Part shown: one piece after another, positions 51,282 to 60,603 of the stretch
Numbering within the stretch: position 1 is the stretch's first letter
Layout: each line of letters starts with the position of its first letter
Assembly (NCBI GenBank): GCA_015059925.1
Contig: SUZL01000007.1
Span: forward strand, 37,674-101,673
Origin: Rikenellaceae bacterium
GTDB lineage: Bacteria > Bacteroidota > Bacteroidia > Bacteroidales > Rikenellaceae
Length of the DNA stretch: 64,000 bases
Direction of reading: 5' to 3'
The notes under the pieces: generated by a model
What the model was told of the DNA's origin: nothing
Database searches by the model: none
The model's input: the letters and a program-made list of their open reading frames with translations, nothing else
Made by a program: the position numbers and the translations under genes

Positions 51282-52523
51282 ATGTTATATCCGATTTTTC
51301 AGTTTCTTGATGAACACTATGACCTGCCGGGAGCGGGCGTGTTCCAATACATCTCGTTCCGTTCGGCTGTGGCGGTGATTCTGGCGCTGCTGATTACGAT
51401 CCTCTTCGGGCGCACCATCATCCGCGCCCTGCAACGCCACCAGATCGGCGAGGAGATACGCGATCTGGGCCTCGAGGGGCAACTCTCGAAGCGCGGCACG
51501 CCGACGATGGGCGGCGTGATAATCCTGCTGGCTGTGCTGCTGCCCATCGTGCTGCTCGGCCGACTGGATAATGTCTATGTGCAGCTGATGATAATCTCGA
51601 CCGTATGGCTCGGCGTGCTGGGTTTTCTGGACGACTACATCAAGACCTTCCGCCACAACAAGGATGGATTGAAGGGTAAGTTCAAGATCGTCGGTCAGGT
51701 CGGTCTGGGCGTTATCGTGGGTACGGTGATGTGCTTTTCGCAGGATGTGGTGATCCGCGAGAAGGTCTCTTCGCCCGAGGTCATCTCCGTTTCGCAGACG
51801 GGCTACGCCACCGTCGAGCAGCCCGCCTCGGTGGAGCTGAGCCCCACGGCGCAGAAGACCACCAAGACGACCATCCCCTTCGTCAAGGACAACGAGTTCG
51901 ACTACGGCTGGCTGGTGGGCGGCAACGACTTTTTGACGTGGCTGCTCTATATCGCCGTTGCGATCTTCGTCGTTACGGCCGTCTCGAACGGCGCCAACCT
52001 TACGGACGGATTGGATGGTCTGCTGACGACCGTCTCCGTGCCGATAATGCTGGTGCTGGGAGCGTTGGCCTACCTCTCGGGGCACATCATCTACGCCGAC
52101 TACCTCAACATTATGTATATCCCCGAGTCGGCCGAGCTGGTTGTCTTTGCGGCGGCGATGTGCGGTGCGCTGCTCGGATTTCTGTGGTATAACTCATTCC
52201 CTGCGCAGATATTTATGGGCGATACGGGCTCGCTCTCGATCGGCGGCATCATCGCCGTCTTCGCACTCTGCATCCGCAAGGAGCTGCTGCTGCCGCTGAT
52301 GTGCGGAATCTTCCTCGCGGAGGCCGTATCGGTGATGGTGCAGGTGGGATGGTTCAAATACACAAAGCGTAAGTATGGCGAGGGCCGTCGCGTGCTGCTG
52401 ATGTCGCCTCTGCATCACCACTATCAGAAAAAGGGCCTGTTCGAGACCAAGATCGTGATGCGATTCTTCATCGTCTCGATTCTACTCTGCGCCCTGACGC
52501 TCGTAACACTCAAGATTCGTTAA
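51282..52523 (+). CDS. mraY: Phospho-N-acetylmuramoyl-pentapeptide transferase MraY
   Basis: A protein of 413 residues with about ten membrane segments. Signatures: GTPTMGGVIIL, FLDDYIKTFRHNKDGLKGKF, SNGANLTDGLDGLLT and MSPLHHHYQKKG, which hold the catalytic aspartates and the final HHH. It is about 50 residues longer than the E. coli enzyme owing to a periplasmic insert near residues 160-205, as is usual in Bacteroidota. It makes lipid I. It starts two bases before the mraY-murD junction rule: murD begins two bases after its stop. Confidence 0.96.
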   Translation: MLYPIFQFLDEHYDLPGAGVFQYISFRSAVAVILALLITILFGRTIIRALQRHQIGEEIRDLGLEGQLSKRGTPTMGGVIILLAVLLPIVLLGRLDNVYVQLMIISTVWLGVLGFLDDYIKTFRHNKDGLKGKFKIVGQVGLGVIVGTVMCFSQDVVIREKVSSPEVISVSQTGYATVEQPASVELSPTAQKTTKTTIPFVKDNEFDYGWLVGGNDFLTWLLYIAVAIFVVTAVSNGANLTDGLDGLLTTVSVPIMLVLGALAYLSGHIIYADYLNIMYIPESAELVVFAAAMCGALLGFLWYNSFPAQIFMGDTGSLSIGGIIAVFALCIRKELLLPLMCGIFLAEAVSVMVQVGWFKYTKRKYGEGRRVLLMSPLHHHYQKKGLFETKIVMRFFIVSILLCALTLVTLKIR

Positions 52524-52525
52524 TT

Positions 52526-53908
52526 ATGAAGAAGATAGTCATTTTAGGCGGCGGAATCAGCGGTTATGGCTCTGCCGTATTGGCCAAGAAGAAGGGCTTT
52601 GATGTATTCCTCTCGGACGCAGGTCGCGTGGCGGAGCGCTATGCGAAGGTGCTCGACGAGTGGGGCGTAGATTGGGAGCAGGGCTCTCACACGATGGAGC
52701 GCATCCTCGCAGCCGACCTTGTCATCAAGTCGCCCGGCATCCCCGAGAAGGCCGAGGTCGTCAAGGCCCTGCGCGAGAAGGGCACACCCATCATCTCGGA
52801 GATGGAGTTCGCGGCGAAGTATATGGGCCGCGCCCGCACCATCTGCATCACGGGCTCGAACGGCAAGACCACCACAACGTCGCTCATCTACAAGATCCTC
52901 AGCGACGCGGGCTTCAACGTGGCTCTGGGCGGCAACATCGGCGAGAGCTTCGCCTATCAGGTCGCTACTGCCGAGTATGATTGGTATGTGTTGGAGCTCA
53001 GCTCGTTCCAATTAGACGGGATGTACGACTTCCGCGCCGATGTGGCCGTTCTGATGAACATCACGCCCGACCATCTGGATCGTTACGACTACTCGTTCGA
53101 GAAGTATGCCGCCTCGAAGATGCGCATCGTGCAGAATCAGCACTCGCTGAGTTACTTCGTCTATTCGGCCGACGACGAGGCCATCGCCCGACAGATTGCC
53201 CTCCATCCCGAGATGCGTCAGCGTCAGCTCCCCTTTGCCGCCCGCACGGCCATCGCAAGCGCGGCGGGAGATGGATTTTATGCAGGTGAGGAATTTTCGG
53301 CCCGCGTGGGAGATCGAGAACTTACGATCGACTGTAAGCGGATGAAAATCAAGGGTCTCCACAACGCCTATAACGCTATGGCGGCGGCATTGGCCGCCCT
53401 TGCCGCAGGGGTTGAGCCTACGCAGGTGGAGCGTTCGATATACGACTTTACGCCCGTCGAGCATCGTCTGGAGCCTGCGGGCGAAAAGGACGGCGTGGAG
53501 TGGATCAACGACTCGAAGGCGACGAACGTCGATTCGGTGTGGTACGCCCTGCAGAGTATGACGCGCCCGACGGTGTGGATCGCAGGCGGAACGGACAAGG
53601 GCAACGACTACGAGCCGCTGAAGGCTTTTGCCCGCGAGAAGGTGAAGGCGCTTGTCTGTATGGGCCTTGACAACGAGAAGTTGGTGCGCGAATTTACGGG
53701 CGTTGTGCCCGAGGTGGTGAGCTGCTCGTCGCTCGATGAGGCTATGCGTGAGGCCCAGAAGTGTGCCTCGGAGGGAGATACGGTGCTGCTCTCGCCCGCC
53801 TGTGCGAGCTTCGACCTGTTCAAGAACTATGAGCAGCGAGGCGAATTGTTCAAGCAGTGGGTTGAGGAGAATGTAATTCAAAATTCAAAATTCAAAATTC
53901 AAAATTGA
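52526..53908 (+). CDS. murD: UDP-N-acetylmuramoylalanine-D-glutamate ligase MurD
   Basis: A protein of 460 residues. The start KKIVILGGGISGYGSAVLAK, the ATP loop GSNGKTT (about 109-116), and ELSSFQLDG, NITPDHLDRYD and EWINDSKATNVDSVWYALQS are MurD marks. It adds D-Glu to UDP-MurNAc-L-Ala. The last 11 residues (about IQNSKFKIQN) come from AATTCAAA-type repeats, so the native C-terminus was likely near WVEEN. The ftsW frame starts one base after the stop. Confidence 0.95.
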   Translation: MKKIVILGGGISGYGSAVLAKKKGFDVFLSDAGRVAERYAKVLDEWGVDWEQGSHTMERILAADLVIKSPGIPEKAEVVKALREKGTPIISEMEFAAKYMGRARTICITGSNGKTTTTSLIYKILSDAGFNVALGGNIGESFAYQVATAEYDWYVLELSSFQLDGMYDFRADVAVLMNITPDHLDRYDYSFEKYAASKMRIVQNQHSLSYFVYSADDEAIARQIALHPEMRQRQLPFAARTAIASAAGDGFYAGEEFSARVGDRELTIDCKRMKIKGLHNAYNAMAAALAALAAGVEPTQVERSIYDFTPVEHRLEPAGEKDGVEWINDSKATNVDSVWYALQSMTRPTVWIAGGTDKGNDYEPLKAFAREKVKALVCMGLDNEKLVREFTGVVPEVVSCSSLDEAMREAQKCASEGDTVLLSPACASFDLFKNYEQRGELFKQWVEENVIQNSKFKIQN

Positions 53909-53909
53909 G

Positions 53910-55250
53910 TTGGTAGATTATAGCAAATATGTGCGTCGTGAGGGTGTGCAGCCCGAGGCCGCAGAACATAACGCAGAGCCTAACGCCGAGCAGTCGTCGG
54001 AGCCGATGGAGCAGCCGCGCGACGGGGGACTCGTCGATGTGGTGAAGCGTCTGTTCGGTGGCGATCGTGTGCTGTGGATCATCATCATTGCGCTGATGAT
54101 CGTCTCGGTGCTGGTGGTCTATTCATCGACCGCCAAGATGGCCTATATGCCCTCGTCGGCTACCTCGCCCGCCGAGTTCCTGCGCACGCAGCTGTCGCTG
54201 CTGGCTCTGTGCGTTGTGGGAATCTTCATCACCCACCGCATCAACAGCAACTTCTACCGCCGCTGGACCTACCTCTTCTTCTGGCTCTCGATACTGCTCA
54301 CCGCCGCGACCTACGTCGTCGGCAACGCCTCGATCAACGGTGCCGCCCGCTGGATCAACATCGCGGGCTTCCAGTTCCAGCCCTCGGAGGTGCTGAAGGT
54401 TACGATGGTGATGTATCTGGCGCGCGTTCTGGCCGATCGGCAGTCGTCGATTGCCACGATGCAGATCGTGCCGAGTATGAAGTTCTGGACGTGGCGCAAG
54501 AATGCCAAGCAGCGCCGCATCTGGCGCGAGGGCGGATTGCCGATATTCCTGCCTATCGTGCTGGCCTGTATGGTCATTATGCCGGCGCACACCTCATCGG
54601 CCATTCTGGTCTTTGGAATCTCGATTGCGATGCTCTTCATCTGCCGCGTCAGCCGCCGCGAGATTGGGCGTGTGCTGCTGTGGGCGATGGTGGGCGCGGC
54701 GCTGGTCGGCATAATGGGACTCGGCCGCAGCCATACGGCCGGAGGACGCATCTCGACGTGGATTGAGGTGTGGACCGAGGATCGCACAACGATCGACGTG
54801 CAGGAGCTGAGCGACACCGAGCGCTCGATGATAGCCATCCACAACGGTGGAGTGATGGGGCGTGGCGCGGGCCAGAGTGCCGCCCGCGTGGAGATGACGC
54901 ACCCCGAGAGCGACTACGCCTTCGCTTTCTTCATCGAGGAGTACGGCATCGTCATTGCGTTGCTGCTGATGGCGCTCTACCTCTGGATATTCTACCGCGC
55001 CATCGAGATATTCCACCACTGCCCCAAGAAGTTCCCTTCGATGATGTCGCTCGGATTGGCGATGCTCATCACGGGGCAGGCGCTGCTGCACATTATGGTT
55101 ACGGTCAATATCCTGCCCGAGACGGGACAGCCCCTGCCGATGATCTCGCGCGGAGGCTCGTCGCTGTTGTTCACCTCGGTGGCGTTGGGCCTGATCCTGA
55201 GCGTCAGCCGACAGAACATCGAGGGTTCGTATCATAAAGAGGAGGAGTAA
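53910..55250 (+). CDS. ftsW: Lipid II polymerase FtsW
   Basis: A protein of 446 residues if it starts at the TTG at 53910 directly after the AT repeat; the first ATG in frame is at 54006. The SEDS signatures are AAYxxG-like region INGAARWINIAGFQFQPSE, GVMGRGAGQSAARVEMTHPE with the catalytic loop, and FFIEEYGIVIALLLM; GQPLPMISRGGSSLLFTSVA is the end motif. It polymerises lipid II at the septum with FtsI. The acidic N-terminal tail of 50 residues is cytosolic. murG, murC, ftsQ, ftsA and ftsZ do not follow. Confidence 0.93.
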   Translation: MVDYSKYVRREGVQPEAAEHNAEPNAEQSSEPMEQPRDGGLVDVVKRLFGGDRVLWIIIIALMIVSVLVVYSSTAKMAYMPSSATSPAEFLRTQLSLLALCVVGIFITHRINSNFYRRWTYLFFWLSILLTAATYVVGNASINGAARWINIAGFQFQPSEVLKVTMVMYLARVLADRQSSIATMQIVPSMKFWTWRKNAKQRRIWREGGLPIFLPIVLACMVIMPAHTSSAILVFGISIAMLFICRVSRREIGRVLLWAMVGAALVGIMGLGRSHTAGGRISTWIEVWTEDRTTIDVQELSDTERSMIAIHNGGVMGRGAGQSAARVEMTHPESDYAFAFFIEEYGIVIALLLMALYLWIFYRAIEIFHHCPKKFPSMMSLGLAMLITGQALLHIMVTVNILPETGQPLPMISRGGSSLLFTSVALGLILSVSRQNIEGSYHKEEE

Positions 55251-55261
55251 AAATCAACACT

Positions 55262-56320
55262 ATGAAATACCTATCAATCATCCTTGCACTTGCGCTTGCG
55301 GCCTGCTCGTCCGCCGAGCCCGTAGCCGAGCCGCTGACGCTGCTCATCGGCACCTACACCGATGCCACGAGCGAGGGCATCTACCGCACCGAGTTCAACC
55401 CCGCAACGGGCACCTTCTCCGAGGCGGAGCTCGTCATCAAGGTCGATAACCCGTCGTACCTCGCCCTCGAGGGCGATATGCTCTACGCCGTGAGCGAGGG
55501 TGACCGCGACGAGAACTCGGCTCTCAACGCCTTCCGCTACGACGCGGCGACGGACAGCTACACGCTCCTCTCGCGCCAGCCCACACGCGGCGCGTCGCCC
55601 TGCTACGTCGCCCTGCACAAGGGCTACGCCTATACGGCCAACTATACGGGCGGCTCGCTGACGCGATTTGCCATTATGGAGGATGGCTCACTGGGCGAAG
55701 GTGTGGAGCAGGAGTACGAGCTCAAGGATGGCCGTGCGTCGCACATCCACGGCATCTTCCCCGCACCCGATGGGGAGTCGATCTTCGTTACGGATCTGGG
55801 CCGCAGCGAGATTTTCCGCATCGTCGCACCCGACAGCGAGATCTTCAGAACGGAGCTTACCGCCGGCGCAGGCCCGCGCCATATGGCCTTCTCGAAGGAT
55901 GGCCGTACGGCCTACGCGCTGAACGAATTGGCGGGAACGGTGTCGGTATTTGACATCGAGGCCGAGGGCCTTCGCCTCAAGCAGGAGATCGCATCCGACA
56001 GCGTGGGCGGTGGCGGCTGTGCCGACATTCACCTCTCGGCAGACGGTCGTTTCCTCTATGCGAGCAACCGCCTGAAGGAGGATGGAATCTCGACCTTCAG
56101 CGTTGCAGGGGACGGCACGCTGCAAAAGATTGGCTACACACTGACGGGCATCCACCCGCGCAACTTCACGCTCACGCCCGATGGGGAGTATGTGCTGGTT
56201 GCCGTGCGCGATAGCGACCGCGTGGAGGTATATCGTAGGGAGAGCCGCACGGGAGAACTTGAGGCTACGGGCGAGAGCCTCAGCCTGAGCCACCCCGTAT
56301 GCCTGAAATGGATTAAATAA
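55262..56320 (+). CDS. Lactonase-like beta-propeller lipoprotein
   Basis: A protein of 352 residues with a lipoprotein signal MKYLSIILALALAACSS (Cys15). The rest matches the seven-bladed 6-phosphogluconolactonase / YbhE propeller: LLIGTYTDATSEGIYRTEFN, NPSYLALEGDMLYAV, HGIFPAPDGESIFVTDLG, GPRHMAFSKDGRTAYALNEL and GIHPRNFTLTPDGEYVLVA. Being exported it cannot serve the cytosolic pentose phosphate pathway; an envelope lactonase or binding role is inference. It follows ftsW by 11 bases and may be read from the same transcript. Confidence 0.85.
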   Translation: MKYLSIILALALAACSSAEPVAEPLTLLIGTYTDATSEGIYRTEFNPATGTFSEAELVIKVDNPSYLALEGDMLYAVSEGDRDENSALNAFRYDAATDSYTLLSRQPTRGASPCYVALHKGYAYTANYTGGSLTRFAIMEDGSLGEGVEQEYELKDGRASHIHGIFPAPDGESIFVTDLGRSEIFRIVAPDSEIFRTELTAGAGPRHMAFSKDGRTAYALNELAGTVSVFDIEAEGLRLKQEIASDSVGGGGCADIHLSADGRFLYASNRLKEDGISTFSVAGDGTLQKIGYTLTGIHPRNFTLTPDGEYVLVAVRDSDRVEVYRRESRTGELEATGESLSLSHPVCLKWIK

Positions 56321-56328
56321 ACAATGCT

Positions 56329-56724
56329 ATGGATCAAGTAAGATTGGATAAATACCTCTGGGCTGTGCGTGTCTTCAAGACGCGCTCGGATGCAGCCGAC
56401 GCCATCCGCAACAACCGCGTGCTGGTGAACGATGCCTACGCCAAACCCTCGCGCGAGGTGAAGCAGGGCGATGTGATCTCGGTCAAGAAGATGCCCGTAA
56501 CGTATCAGTATAAGGTGCTGGAGCTGGTCTCAAGCCGTCAGGGAGCGAAGAACGTGCCAACCTTCTGCCTCAACATCACCCCACAGGAGGAGCTGGACAA
56601 GCTGCTGACCCCGCGCGAGACGATCTTCGTCTTCCGCGAGCGCGGCACCGGCCGCCCCACCAAGAAGGAGCGCCGCGAGATCGACGCCCTGATGGACGGG
56701 ATGTTCTACGACGAGGAGGAATAA
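56329..56724 (+). CDS. S4-domain RNA-binding protein (HslR/Hsp15-like)
   Basis: A protein of 131 residues. The S4 domain is at the start: VRLDKYLWAVRVFKTRSDAA, then RVLVNDAYAKPSREVKQGDV. The C-terminal half is basic and acidic mixed (GRPTKKERREIDALM), as in Hsp15, which rescues stalled 50S subunits carrying nascent peptide. It begins eight bases after the lactonase stop and is followed by a terminator. Confidence 0.88.
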   Translation: MDQVRLDKYLWAVRVFKTRSDAADAIRNNRVLVNDAYAKPSREVKQGDVISVKKMPVTYQYKVLELVSSRQGAKNVPTFCLNITPQEELDKLLTPRETIFVFRERGTGRPTKKERREIDALMDGMFYDEEE

Positions 56725-56754
56725 AAAAGGTGTCCTTTGCGGCACCTTTTTTTA
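56723..56754 (+). terminator. Terminator after the S4 gene
   Basis: AAAAAAGGTG / CACCTTTTTT with a 10-base loop. It probably ends the run begun at rsmH. Confidence 0.88.
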
Positions 56755-56855
56755 ATGCAAAATTCACCCCTAAGGGGTGTTTTACAACCGCACGCCTAAG
56801 GCGTGTTTTACAACCGACTGCTAACCCTGCTGTCGAGCGTGGTGGGCGGTGGAGG
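56755..56855 (-). repeat. R2 unit with two palindromes
   Basis: CACCCCTAAGGGGTG and CACGCCTAAGGCGTG, followed by an inverted R2 body (ACTGCTAACCCTGCTGTCGA ...). Confidence 0.85.
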
Positions 56856-56960
56856 GACGGCGGAGGGAAGAATTCAAGATTTTTTCGGCGCTGGGATGTT
56901 ACATTTTGAAGTACCGAACGTATTATATGTGGAAGTCGCGCGGAGCGGCTGTGCAAACGG

Positions 56961-57464
56961 ATGAATAGTCAAGATCTAAACCAAGAGTTTCTCGCACTTA
57001 AGGACTCGGCATATCGCTATGCCGCAAGTCTGCTGCACGACCGTGCAGAGGCCGAGGATCTGGTGCAGGATCTCTACGAGAGGCTCTGGCGACGGCGGCT
57101 ATTGATTCGGCAGAGCGGATTTCGGCAGCTCGTGATGACCTCCACGCGCAATATGGCCATCGACCGTCTGCGTCATCGTCAGCGCATCGGCCACACCCTC
57201 CCGCTCGAGAGTGCCGAGCCCCCGGCCGAGCCCCTGAGCGATGCGCCCTCGGCTGAGGAGCTGAGCCGCCACGTCGGCCGCATCATAGCCTCGCTGCCCG
57301 AGCGAGAACGCGAGGTGGTTCATCTGCGCGAGGTCGAGGGGATGACATTCGACGAGATAGCCGCACTGACGGGCACAACGCCAACGGCCGTGCGTATGGC
57401 GGCTTCGCGAGGCAAAGCAAAACTGAGAGAGGAACTTAACAAAATTTTAGATTATGGATCATAA
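56961..57464 (+). CDS. ECF-type RNA polymerase sigma factor
   Basis: A protein of 167 residues. Sigma region 2 is at residues about 15-85 (YRYAASLLHDRAEAEDLVQD, ending in TRNMAIDRLRHRQ) and region 4 at about 115-165 (ASLPEREREVVHLREVEGMT, then FDEIAALTGTTPTAVRMAAS). The two are linked by an acidic stretch. It should direct transcription of its own operon and others. It overlaps the next gene by 11 bases, which fits a sigma/anti-sigma pair. Confidence 0.93.
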   Translation: MNSQDLNQEFLALKDSAYRYAASLLHDRAEAEDLVQDLYERLWRRRLLIRQSGFRQLVMTSTRNMAIDRLRHRQRIGHTLPLESAEPPAEPLSDAPSAEELSRHVGRIIASLPEREREVVHLREVEGMTFDEIAALTGTTPTAVRMAASRGKAKLREELNKILDYGS

Positions 57465-57780
57465 CCGCATCAATCGTGAGAAGCTCATCGACGAGGCCCT
57501 CGGCCTTCACTTCGAGCGCGAGCGCGAGCAGCGCGTAGCCGTTACGCTTCACTCTTCGGCCCGCCACAGTTGGCAGTGGGCCACGGCAGTGGTGTGTGCC
57601 GTAGTGGTGGCGGTGGTGATATGGGCCGAGCGTCCCAAGGTGTGGGGCGAGGTCAATGGCCGCGAGATATACTCGCTCGAGGAGGCGCAGTACTACGCCC
57701 AGCGTATGTTGGACGATATGAAGGTCGAGGAGCTGCAGCCGCAGGAGGATGTCCTCCGCACTATCTTCACGTTGGACTAA
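57454..57780 (+). CDS. Single-pass membrane protein, candidate anti-sigma factor
   Basis: A protein of 108 residues with a basic and acidic N-terminal half, one membrane segment near 42-58 (WATAVVCAVVVAVVIWA), and a small periplasmic tail. The ATG lies inside the sigma gene (11-base overlap). The layout is that of small anti-sigma factors, but no zinc-binding HxxxCxxC motif is present. Function is inferred from context. Confidence 0.6.
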   Translation: MDHNRINREKLIDEALGLHFEREREQRVAVTLHSSARHSWQWATAVVCAVVVAVVIWAERPKVWGEVNGREIYSLEEAQYYAQRMLDDMKVEELQPQEDVLRTIFTLD

Positions 57781-57810
57781 CAGATTGAAAATCACTCAAC
57801 TTTTTTAGAT

Positions 57811-58626
57811 ATGAAACACTCTTTTCTTAAAATCTTTCTGGCGCTGGCGCTCGTCGTAGCGTGCGCCGATCGGGCTCAGGCGCAGCTGACGCTGGGCGTT
57901 AACGGAATCGAATTCTTGGGCGAGAAGGACTCGCTCACGCTGCAAGGCGAGCAGCGAACGGTGCAGGCCTCGGCCATCGCGTGGGTATATCGCCACCCCA
58001 CACGCTTCGCCATAGGTCGCCGCTCCTTCACGACAATCCCGATGGTCGAGCTGGGCTGGAATTCGCTCTCGGGAGTCGATTACGGCCTCTACGCCCCCGA
58101 GCAGGCGGGATTTCTCGATCTTAGCAACTGGCGCTCGACGCAGGTCTCTGTAAACTTCTTCAGCTTCGGGGCCTTCGACCGCCAGCGCAACATCGGCATC
58201 ACGATGGGCCTCGGACTGAGGGCCAACAACTACCGCCTCGATAGCTCGCTCTCGCTCACCAAGCAGGGCGGCCTGCTCACGCCCTACGCCATAGCGGACG
58301 TTAGCTCGCGTGGCGTGAAGAAGAGCAAGTTCAATGTGGCGGCGGTGCATCTGCCCGTCGAGGTGATGTTTGGCCATCCCAACCGATTTGCCTTCTCGGT
58401 GGGCGGCTATGTCGATATGGTGATGAACTCGCACACGAAGATAAAGTACAACGGCGGCAAGAAGGATAAGGAGCACAACCTGCCCGTGAACTTCCTGCAG
58501 GCGGGCGTGAAGGCACGCTTTACCTTTAGATGGTTCTCCATCTATGCCGAGTATCAGCCCACGCAGCTCTTCAAGTCGGGCCGAGGCCCCGAGGCGCAGC
58601 AGTGGACCATAGGTATTGGATTCTAA
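57811..58626 (+). CDS. Outer membrane beta-barrel protein of the sigma operon
   Basis: A protein of 271 residues with a signal peptide (FLALALVVACADRAQA). The rest alternates hydrophobic and polar residues as in a barrel of 8-12 strands, with strands such as VSVNFFSFGAFD, GLGLRANNYRLD and KARFTFRWFSIYAEYQP, ending in QWTIGIGF with a C-terminal Phe. It probably responds to envelope stress through the sigma factor upstream. The substrate or partner is unknown. Confidence 0.78.
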   Translation: MKHSFLKIFLALALVVACADRAQAQLTLGVNGIEFLGEKDSLTLQGEQRTVQASAIAWVYRHPTRFAIGRRSFTTIPMVELGWNSLSGVDYGLYAPEQAGFLDLSNWRSTQVSVNFFSFGAFDRQRNIGITMGLGLRANNYRLDSSLSLTKQGGLLTPYAIADVSSRGVKKSKFNVAAVHLPVEVMFGHPNRFAFSVGGYVDMVMNSHTKIKYNGGKKDKEHNLPVNFLQAGVKARFTFRWFSIYAEYQPTQLFKSGRGPEAQQWTIGIGF

Positions 58627-58638
58627 AAAGTGTAGGCT

Positions 58639-59190
58639 ATGAAACGATTTTTCAGAATATGCCTTCTCGCGCTCGCACTCTTATCGGCGCCTGCGGCACA
58701 GGCACAGACGAAGGACTTTTTGCAGTGGTTCCAGACAATCAAACACCGCATCGAGCGCTACTCGGCCGATGATGTCGAGGGGGCCGAGACGATGCAGTTC
58801 CCTGCCGAGCTGCTGCACACGCTCACGCCCGAGTCGCGCCGCCACGACAACAACAATCTACTGGGGCGCGTGCAGGTGATCTACCAGATGAAGTTTTCGC
58901 TCGATAAGACGACGCAGAAGAGTTTGTACGATAGCGTGAAACGCTGGGCTACATACGCCCGCCCGAAGATCTACGAGTCGCGGATGGCCATCAGCGGTGA
59001 GACGACGATTGATGTTCTGGAGGCCACGCGCCGCCGCCCGAAAGATCCTGCCGAGTTCTTGGTCTTCATCAGCGGCCGCGGCAAGGGCGTGGTGTACGAC
59101 ATCGTGGGCTACATCACCCTCAGCGACATCACATCGATGCTCGCCCCCGAACTCCAACGCACCGAGATAGATAGTCCCCTCCAGCCCTAA
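58639..59190 (+). CDS. Exported protein, DUF4252-like
   Basis: A protein of 183 residues with a signal peptide (FRICLLALALLSAPAAQA). The middle part (YSADDVEGAETMQFPAELLH and later EFLVFISGRGKGVVYDIVGY) resembles proteins that accompany ECF sigma genes in Bacteroidales (DUF4252 group); the assignment is tentative. It starts 12 bases after the barrel gene. The end PLQP-stop lies in an R2 palindrome (CAGCCCTAAGGGGTG), which supplies TAA. Confidence 0.55.
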   Translation: MKRFFRICLLALALLSAPAAQAQTKDFLQWFQTIKHRIERYSADDVEGAETMQFPAELLHTLTPESRRHDNNNLLGRVQVIYQMKFSLDKTTQKSLYDSVKRWATYARPKIYESRMAISGETTIDVLEATRRRPKDPAEFLVFISGRGKGVVYDIVGYITLSDITSMLAPELQRTEIDSPLQP

Positions 59191-59372
59191 GGGGTGTTTC
59201 CCAACCGCCTGCTAACCCCGCTCTTGAACGTGATGGGCGGCATTCGGAGCAATTCAAAATGCAAAATGCAGGCGTAACGCCTGTTTTACAGCCGCCTGCT
59301 ACTCCTGCTTTCGGGCGTGGTGGGCGGCAGTCGATGCAATGCAGAATGCAAAATGCAAAATTCAAAATGCAG
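59175..59372 (-). repeat. Two R2 units after the sigma operon
   Basis: Palindromes CAGCCCTAAGGGGTG and CAGGCGTAACGCCTG, each followed by an inverted R2 body; AATGCAAAATGC repeats end the block. Confidence 0.85.
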
Positions 59373-59392
59373 AATTAATAAATACGTCATTC

Positions 59393-59485
59393 CACATTTT
59401 CACATCATAATGCTTTGCTGATACTATGGTAGCGCCTATGTGGAAATGATTGGAATCTACCTTTGTAAGAATAGTTTGCTGATAC
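59393..59485 (-). repeat. R1 element, partial copy G, inverted
   Basis: The terminal hairpin in opposite orientation: TACGTCATTCCACATTTTC ... GTGGAAATGATTGGAATC. One arm has a C-A change that weakens a pair. Confidence 0.85.
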
Positions 59486-59537
59486 ATCTATTCTCTACGC
59501 GCGTCAGCCTCATTTTGCATTCTGCATTCTGCATTAA

Positions 59538-59574
59538 CAAAAAACTCGGACCTTGCGAAGTCCGAGTTTTTTGT
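59538..59574. terminator. Terminator of ddh (works on the minus strand)
   Basis: AAAAACTCGGAC-CTTGCGAA-GTCCGAGTTTTTT; symmetric, directly beyond the ddh stop. Confidence 0.9.
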
Positions 59575-60471
59575 TTATACCAGTCGGCGGATGATCTGGT
59601 CGCGGTCGCCGGTGAGGAAGTCGATCAACGGGATCTCGATCATCGTGTAGGCTCCGGGCTGCTGGCGCAGTACGGCGCGAGCGCCTGCCACCAAGATCTG
59701 GCTCGTCAGGCCGGGGTTGTCGATACTCATATTGAACTCGAAGCGCTGGTTCTGCGTCTTGCCCGACACGCCCTTGCGCACCATATTCACGCCGTGGCCC
59801 ATATCGAGCAGCGCATCGACGCTCTCGACCTGCTTGACGTGTGTCTCGTCGTGGATGAAGTAGGCATCGGTCTTGATTGCCTCGGCAACCTTATCGAAGT
59901 CGTAACCCTCCTCCAGTTCGATGTAAACCATACGGCGGTGGAGTCCCGTACCTACGGGGATGGTCATCGACAGAGCCGCCTTCACGCCCTCGATAGCCTT
60001 CACCGCTACGGTGTGGCCCATACTCATACCGGGGCCGAAGTTTGTGTAGGTGATACCCTGCGGAGCGCATACCTCCAGCAACGCACGCACCACCGAGTCG
60101 CTACCCGGATCCCAGCCTGCCGAGATCAGCGCCGCAGCGCCATTCTCGCGTGCTACGGCATCCAGACGACGTCGCTGGTCGGCGATGCCCGTATGTATAT
60201 CGAAGCTATCGACGGTCGAAATGCCCAGCTTCAGGGCTGCCTCGGCGCTCTGCTCAACCAGACGCGAGGGTGTGCAGAGGATGGCAACATCGACTCTCTC
60301 CAACTGCTCCAACGAGCTCACAACGGGATACTTCGACTCGCCTGCCGTCGCTACTGACGAGGCGCGGCGCACGATACCCGCAATCTCAAAATCGGCTGCG
60401 GCCTCCAGAGCCTCAACCACATACTTACCAATATTGCCGTAACCCACGACGGCTGCTCTGATCTTATTCAT
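59575..60471 (-). CDS. ddh: Meso-diaminopimelate D-dehydrogenase
   Basis: Start [20 protein letters not shown] at 60471; 298 residues. The NADP-binding motif GYGNIG and the family segments [54 protein letters not shown] and [20 protein letters not shown] identify Ddh. It makes meso-DAP from tetrahydrodipicolinate in one step, feeding lysine and the murE step encoded in this window. It is a single gene with a -7 element TATCTTTG on the minus strand. Confidence 0.95.
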   Translation of the reverse strand: MNKIRAAVVGYGNIGKYVVEALEAAADFEIAGIVRRASSVATAGESKYPVVSSLEQLERVDVAILCTPSRLVEQSAEAALKLGISTVDSFDIHTGIADQRRRLDAVARENGAAALISAGWDPGSDSVVRALLEVCAPQGITYTNFGPGMSMGHTVAVKAIEGVKAALSMTIPVGTGLHRRMVYIELEEGYDFDKVAEAIKTDAYFIHDETHVKQVESVDALLDMGHGVNMVRKGVSGKTQNQRFEFNMSIDNPGLTSQILVAGARAVLRQQPGAYTMIEIPLIDFLTGDRDQIIRRLV

Positions 60472-60504
60472 AGTGGTGAATAATTTATGTTGTTTCTTAC
60501 AGCG

Positions 60505-60512
60505 CAAAGATA
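60505..60512 (-). promoter_or_regulatory. -7 promoter element of ddh
   Basis: CAAAGATA on the plus strand reads TATCTTTG on the minus strand, 34 bases before the ATG. Confidence 0.5.
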
Positions 60513-60603
60513 ATAGTTTTTGGTAGCGACGTGCATCGTTTGTCCGATTTTTTTTGCGCAAGGGTTGAAAATGTTTTTAGGGAGAGAGTGTTGGATTTGA
60601 TTT

